Shown one piece after another: positions 7,401 to 9,994 of a stretch of DNA of 9,994 nt; position 1 is the first letter of the stretch; the number at the start of each line of letters is the position of its first letter. The position numbers and the translations under genes were made by a program. The stretch spans positions 1 to 9,994 of the forward strand of contig DGTH01000124.1 of NCBI GenBank assembly GCA_002393705.1, read 5' to 3'. The notes under the pieces were generated by a model, which saw nothing but the letters and a program-made list of their open reading frames with translations, searched no databases and had not been told where the DNA came from. This stretch comes from Prevotella sp. UBA4341 (GTDB taxonomy: Bacteria; Bacteroidota; Bacteroidia; Bacteroidales; Bacteroidaceae).

Positions 7401-7610
7401 GCAGGCAAGGCTTACCTGAAAGTTCAGGAAAGTGGTGAAGCTCCGCAGTTCATCGGATTCGGTGGTGACACTACTGGTATAAATGAAGAATTAAGAGAGA
7501 AAAGTAAAGATTTTGCTACCGCACAGTATTACGACCTGCAGGGTCGCCGCGTAGCCCAGCCTACAAAAGGTGTATATATCGTTAATGGCAAGAAAGTACT
7601 CGTCCCCTAA
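4461..7610 (+). CDS. Secreted multi-domain glycoside hydrolase family 43 enzyme
   Basis: This 1049-residue protein has a signal peptide, probably cleaved after 'SVGARA' (residue 19). Three beta-rich modules follow at about 20-155, 156-280 and 285-408, the second and third opening with an 'ADL' motif. The GH43 five-bladed propeller spans about 430-735. Candidate catalytic residues by family pattern are the base D442 in 'HYIADPTAI', the pKa-modulating D560 in 'GGFDPGAV' and the acid E606 in 'FEANEL', with H678/H680 in 'NNHTHLHKYQGKWYLFY'. Residues about 750-865 look like a CBM6-type module ('GIVFEQAEG', 'SSWQQKTALC'). A beta domain shared with the 1422 protein spans about 870-1000, and the YDLQGR tail spans 1023-1049. 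GH43 enzymes are mainly alpha-L-arabinofuranosidases, beta-xylosidases and arabinanases, and the exact substrate cannot be read from sequence alone. The gene is G/C-rich in its catalytic part. Confidence 0.92.
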   Translation: MKRILFFIMAALLSVGARAADDLTLNVSETVAFGDWGFSKENAPTLNFGNFAAGGGWQFATPLSQDDYCGVDFAFEATTETHVTFFIDYEGGAEQSIDVPTGSTGIKADFAFTGGITKIGFKYGDWEATANENGASITITSAVVKAHSTGTVSQLAFADLGGTKDETEQSVTISQYNWSAYWALSPAIYSDDYEKIVVTFAEAIPVDGLTINAEVEGDDTWGGTAIGSLTKGATKATAYFSALPGKNITKIGFFLDWQASSATLKIAKVELYKKASSEPEVYEDVTLSVADLQLPDWGATKDADEKSCTFGGIWDENYWTVGGLSTDIYTRVDMTFAQPVNYYKVRVKAVYSDNSETDTEITYGAESHSVKLTAGKRLVKITMKQYDQKNLNGGATVKLYFDDIIIRTAESAASITPKTWVSSFKLGTDRANPLLDFHYIADPTAIEYNGRLYVYGTNDHQQYEAGTASNTYEAINSLVVISTDDMVNWTYHGLIDVKGVAPWIMASWAPTIISKPQTDGTTLFSLYFSNSGTGSGVIQATSPLGPWKSPLTQNLTGGFDPGAVIDDNGDGWLAYGTGESYIVKLGDDLHSIAAGPVKLNAPFYFEANELNYIGGKYVHTYNNDWSSHEPWTYGGEKPTACSMNYFTTTTPLDADSWTYGANYFKNTGENGMNYGNNHTHLHKYQGKWYLFYQSNDLEPSLGTNGGFRSLFVDEIEVDEEKVIIKECTPTFTGVSAIKTLDPYTEQYAATCAATLGIVFEQAEGNGHTVAKVGSPNMTADVPTEGIIEVRNVAFSAGGNTLKCWVKGTGTVTLRIDGTAIATINSTGSSWQQKTALCTSTLSDTKTIQFVLTGSVQFDTWQILTSPTVSINATAGYATFGYADAALDLTGVDAYTVTVSGDKAQLNSIQGKKIPSNTGIIVKGSGDVVIPLTFDNTDVVGDNALQVSDGTVDGDLRTVYVLANGNYGVGFYLLQENNFVPAGKAYLKVQESGEAPQFIGFGGDTTGINEELREKSKDFATAQYYDLQGRRVAQPTKGVYIVNGKKVLVP
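4618..4941 (+). repeat. Dispersed direct repeat, copy 2 (with 1-324)
   Basis: This is the counterpart of 1-324 and covers residues about 53-160 of the GH43 protein (the first N-terminal module). The 101-base identical core is 4678-4778. Confidence 0.9.
7440..7610 (+). repeat. C-terminal cassette repeat, copy 2 (with 3630-3800)
   Basis: This is the counterpart of 3630-3800, with identical stretches at 7440-7489 and from 7512. The last residues differ ('KKVLVP' here, 'KKVIIK' in the other copy). This copy ends inside the inverted repeat that starts at 7604, which may have replaced the usual 'VIIK' end. Confidence 0.9.
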
Positions 7611-7721
7611 GTTAGGGGATTAGGGGTCTGAACAAGCGCAGGTTCCTAATAAGCATGTATATAAATTAAAAAAGGGTCTGATAAACGCTTGTTCAGACCC
7701 CCAACCCCCTAACTTAAGGGG
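7604..7721. repeat. Long inverted repeat spanning the GH43 stop codon
   Basis: The left arm 7604-7638 (opening CCCCTAAGTTAGGGG) is nearly the reverse complement of the right arm 7686-7721 (CGCTTGTTCAGACCC... to AAGGGG). The exceptions are two substitutions and one extra base. The 47-nt loop is A/T-rich. The stop TAA (7608-7610) lies in the left arm. A competing stem exists: GGGTCTGA (7674-7681) can pair with TCAGACCC (7693-7700), which lies in the right arm. It may act as a terminator or attenuator before the small peptide gene, or be an inserted palindromic repeat. Confidence 0.85.
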
Positions 7722-7737
7722 CTTAAAAAACAAAACA

Positions 7738-7914
7738 ATGAAGAAATCGTATATTCAACCTGCAATGGAAACAGAATGGTTAGGAACACAGCTGACGTTG
7801 CTGTCGGGTTCCTTCGGTGTTCACTCTGATAAATCAAATGCTGTAGGGCAAGGCCAAGTGTTGTCACCCAGACTTAACGACATGGATGACGACGAAGATG
7901 AAGAAGAATATTAA
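7738..7914 (+). CDS. Small 'MKKxYIQP' acidic peptide, 58 residues
   Basis: The gene starts 'MKKSYIQPAMETEWLGTQL', has a 'LLSGSFG' segment and ends in a strongly acidic 'DMDDDEDEEEY'. It is a paralogue of the peptide at 3822 by its start, size and acidic end, and it also sits directly after a large secreted modular protein. Here the gap is 127 nt and filled by the long inverted repeat. No Shine-Dalgarno site is seen, and the leader is A-rich, as is usual in Bacteroidota. Function is unknown. The 'LLSGS' segment recalls leader-peptide junctions, but a processed-peptide role is only speculation. Confidence 0.75.
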   Translation: MKKSYIQPAMETEWLGTQLTLLSGSFGVHSDKSNAVGQGQVLSPRLNDMDDDEDEEEY

Positions 7915-7990
7915 GACAACATGTTTTTATCATAGTTTTGTTATTAGTTAGTTTAAAGTTAATTGTTTTATTGTTAGAACGTTAGTACTC

Positions 7991-8023
7991 ATAAGGGCAT
8001 TTGCGTGATGTAAATGCCCTTAT
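7991..8023 (+). terminator. Hairpin, probable terminator after the small peptide
   Basis: ATAAGGGCATTT (7991-8002) pairs perfectly with AAATGCCCTTAT (8012-8023) over a 9-nt loop. What follows is C/T-rich (CCTCCCTCTCTC) rather than a pure T tract, so it is a less typical terminator. It sits 77 nt after the peptide stop and 50 nt before the next gene. Confidence 0.65.
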
Positions 8024-8073
8024 CCTCCCTCTCTCTCTCAAAAGATATTTGTTAACAATTACTTAAAACCAAG

Positions 8074-9994
8074 ATGATGAAACAAAGCACTCTATTATTT
8101 AGATTTCTGTTTTTTTTAATTTCGTCATGCTCGCTGACGGCAGGGGCTCAGAGCGCCCACTGGATAACGGCGGACGACTCGCTACGGAACCAACCGAACA
8201 CGTGGATGGAGTTTCGCAAGGACTTCACGCTGAAGAAAACACCCCGGAAGGCGGAGGCACGGATTGCCGCCGACTCAAAGTACTGGCTGTGGGTGAACGG
8301 GACGCTGGCCGTGTTCGAAGGCGGTCTGAAGCGCGGGCCGAACCGTACGGACACCTATTACGACGTGGTAGATCTGGCACCCTATCTGCGGAAAGGACGA
8401 AACGAGGTGCGCCTGCTGCTGTGCTACTTCGGCAAGGCGGGTTTTTCTCATGTCAGTAGCGGACAGGCGGGTGTCATCGTCGATGCACCGGCCATCGGGC
8501 TGGTGACCGATGACTCGTGGCAGAGCCAGCGACTGCAGACCTATCAGACCTGTGGCGAGCCATACACGAACTTCCGGTTGGCGGAGTCGAATATACGGTA
8601 TGAGGCCCACCCCCAGCCTCTCCCCAAGGGAGGGGAGCTGAAGCCCTCGCTGGAAATCGGTGTGTGGGGGGCTGCACCCTGGGGCAAGCTGGTGGAACGG
8701 CCTATCCCCCAATGGCGTGACTACGGCATGAAGACCACCTCTGACTATGAAACCACTGAGGACGAGCATGGCAATAGAGTGCTCAGCGTCCGTCTGCCCT
8801 ACAACATGCAGATGACACCCTGGATTGACGTGACCGACGAGACGGGCGGCACCTGCATACGGCTGGAGACCGACCACGCCAGGGGCGGCAGTGCCGACTG
8901 CGTAAGGGCTGAGTACGTCAGCCGACGGGGGCGGCAGCAGTATGAGTCACTGGGTTGGATGAACGGCGACGTCCTGCGCATCGTCTATCCCAAGTCGGCA
9001 CGCCTGACCGTTCACGGCATAGGCTACCACGAGACGGGCTACGACTGCGACTTCGAGGGGGCGTTCACCTGCAACGACACCACCATTAACCGCTTCTGGC
9101 AGAAGGCCATGCGCACGCTCTATGTGAACATGCGCGACAACTACTTTGACTGTCCCGACCGCGAGCGGGCGCAGTGGTGGGGCGATGTCACCATTCTGAT
9201 GGGACAGAGTTTCTATCAGTTGTCGCCTCGTGCCAACCTGCTGATGCGCAAAGCTATACGTGAACTGGTGGATTGGCAGAAAGAGGACGGTACGCTGTTC
9301 TCACCCATTCCCGCCGAAAACTGGGACAAGGAGCTGCCGGCGCAGTCGCTGACCGCCATCAGCACCTACGGCTTCTGGTACTATTATATGCACACGGGCG
9401 ACAAGGAAACAATGGCATACGCCTATCCCGCCATGCGCCGCTATCTGGCCCTGTGGACACTCGACGACGACGGGCTGACCCGTGAGCGGCAGGGCGGCTG
9501 GCCCTGGGGCGACTGGGGAACGGACGTGGATATGCGCCTGATGCTGGCTGCATGGCACTACCTGGCCCTGCAGTCGGCCATCAACGTGGCGGGGCTGACG
9601 GGACACGATGCCGACATCGCCGGCTACGAGCGGCAGATGCAGTCCATCCGTGCCGCCTTCAACCGCTGCTGGAACGGATATGCCTACCGCCATCCGTCGT
9701 ATCACGGAGCCACTGACGACCGTGTGCAGGCAATGGCCGTGGTGAGCGGGCTGGCCGACAGCACGAAGTATGACCATATCTTCGAGGTGATCAAGACACA
9801 GGAGTATGCCAGTCCGTATATGGAGAAATATGTCTATGAGGCCCTGATGCAGATGGGTCATGCCGACTATGCCTTAGAGCGCTTCAAGCGGCGCTTCGGT
9901 CCGATGATTACCGACCCGCAGCACACCACGCTCTACGAGGGCTGGCAGGAGGGCGGCTACGGCGGCGGATCCACCAACCACGCCTGGAGCGGCG
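8074..9994 (+). CDS. Alpha-L-rhamnosidase, glycoside hydrolase family 78 (3' end outside window)
   Basis: The frame is open for 640 codons from the ATG at 8074 to the window end, and a second ATG at 8077 is also possible. The N-terminus 'MMKQSTLLFRFLFFLISSC' is an export signal. Cleavage could follow 'TAGA' (signal peptidase I) or precede C19 ('ISSC', lipoprotein-like). Residues about 28-175 are a beta-sandwich sugar-binding domain ('ADSKYWLWVNG', 'YYDVVDLAPYLRKGRNEV'). A second beta region follows, and the (alpha/alpha)6 barrel starts near 345. D359, E364 and D371 in 'DCPDRERAQWWGD' have the same spacing as D567, E572 and D579 of Bacillus RhaB. E622 in 'TLYEGW' fits its E841, and 'NHAWSG' closes the visible part. 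The enzyme should release L-rhamnose from pectic or other plant glycans. The C-terminal beta domain is cut off by the window edge. A REP-like palindrome is carried in frame at residues 179-190. Confidence 0.92.
   Translation, partial: MMKQSTLLFRFLFFLISSCSLTAGAQSAHWITADDSLRNQPNTWMEFRKDFTLKKTPRKAEARIAADSKYWLWVNGTLAVFEGGLKRGPNRTDTYYDVVDLAPYLRKGRNEVRLLLCYFGKAGFSHVSSGQAGVIVDAPAIGLVTDDSWQSQRLQTYQTCGEPYTNFRLAESNIRYEAHPQPLPKGGELKPSLEIGVWGAAPWGKLVERPIPQWRDYGMKTTSDYETTEDEHGNRVLSVRLPYNMQMTPWIDVTDETGGTCIRLETDHARGGSADCVRAEYVSRRGRQQYESLGWMNGDVLRIVYPKSARLTVHGIGYHETGYDCDFEGAFTCNDTTINRFWQKAMRTLYVNMRDNYFDCPDRERAQWWGDVTILMGQSFYQLSPRANLLMRKAIRELVDWQKEDGTLFSPIPAENWDKELPAQSLTAISTYGFWYYYMHTGDKETMAYAYPAMRRYLALWTLDDDGLTRERQGGWPWGDWGTDVDMRLMLAAWHYLALQSAINVAGLTGHDADIAGYERQMQSIRAAFNRCWNGYAYRHPSYHGATDDRVQAMAVVSGLADSTKYDHIFEVIKTQEYASPYMEKYVYEALMQMGHADYALERFKRRFGPMITDPQHTTLYEGWQEGGYGGGSTNHAWSG
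8608..8643. repeat. REP-like palindrome inside the rhamnosidase gene
   Basis: The segment reads CAC-CCC-CAG-CCT-CTC-CCC, then AAG-GGA-GGG-GAG-CTG-AAG, encoding 'HPQPLPKGGELK' (residues 179-190). CTCCCC (8619-8624) pairs with GGGGAG (8632-8637) around a short loop, and CAG and CTG flank the stem. G/C-rich 'CCTCCCC..GGGGAGG' palindromes of this type are common between genes in many bacteria and give the familiar 'PQPLP.GGE' translation. Here it sits in a linker without breaking the frame. Confidence 0.65.

Noticed and set aside
8046..8053. GATATTTG-like sequence as a -7 promoter element for the rhamnosidase gene
   Set aside because: It differs from TAnnTTTG at the first base, lacks a spaced -33 element and sits close to the start codon. 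It is too weak to call.
8074..8130. Frameshift near the start of the rhamnosidase gene, hinted at by an overlapping + strand open frame at 8127-8459
   Set aside because: The frame from the ATG at 8074 reads without a stop to the window end with continuous GH78 features, so no frameshift is needed.
8275..8877. 200-codon minus-strand open frame inside the rhamnosidase gene
   Set aside because: It is antisense to a clear GH78 gene. Its 'LPSLGERLGVG' stretch is just the other strand of the palindrome at 8608-8643.

Overview
The window looks like a piece of a Bacteroidales genome, most likely Prevotella or a close relative. This rests on -7 promoter elements of the Bacteroidota form TAnnTTTG, A-rich leaders mostly without Shine-Dalgarno sites, large secreted modular proteins ending in the same 'YDLQGR..GxYIVNGKK' tail, small 'MKKxYIQP' peptides, and plant-polysaccharide glycoside hydrolases. 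All genes that can be supported lie on the + strand. No tRNA, rRNA, insertion sequence or CRISPR array is visible.

Layout. (1) 1-833 is the 3' end of a secreted modular protein whose modules match the N-terminus of the GH43 enzyme further on. It ends at a good intrinsic terminator. (2) 834-1421 is non-coding. It holds a striking symmetric array (three copies of a 14-nt unit and three inverted copies, 22-bp period) and then a promoter with two 13-bp tandem repeats. (3) 1422-3800 is a 792-residue secreted protein made of beta-rich modules with no catalytic domain seen. A 56-residue acidic peptide (3822-3992) follows, then a strong terminator. (4) 3993-4460 is non-coding, with alternating inverted repeats and a second promoter of the same design as the first. 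(5) 4461-7610 is a 1049-residue secreted GH43 enzyme with three N-terminal modules, a GH43 domain, a CBM6-like module and the same C-terminal cassette as the previous large gene. A long inverted repeat overlaps its stop codon, and a second small acidic peptide (7738-7914) follows. (6) 7915-8073 holds a perfect hairpin. (7) 8074 to the window end is a GH78 alpha-L-rhamnosidase cut off by the window edge, with all four expected catalytic acidic residues present.

How it fits together. The GH43 and GH78 enzymes suggest a locus for plant cell-wall glycans such as arabinoxylan or pectin side chains. The two non-catalytic modular proteins could bind glycan or the cell surface, which is inference. 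The two large intact genes share a promoter design, a signal-peptide coding stretch, a C-terminal cassette and a small downstream peptide. They look like two editions of one expression and export unit with different interiors. No SusC/SusD pair or regulator gene is in the window.

The most interesting items are the symmetric 22-bp-period array at 1015-1129, the paired promoter operators, the repeated 'modular protein plus small acidic peptide' unit, a REP-like palindrome carried in frame inside the rhamnosidase gene, and the inverted repeat with a competing hairpin at the end of the GH43 gene.
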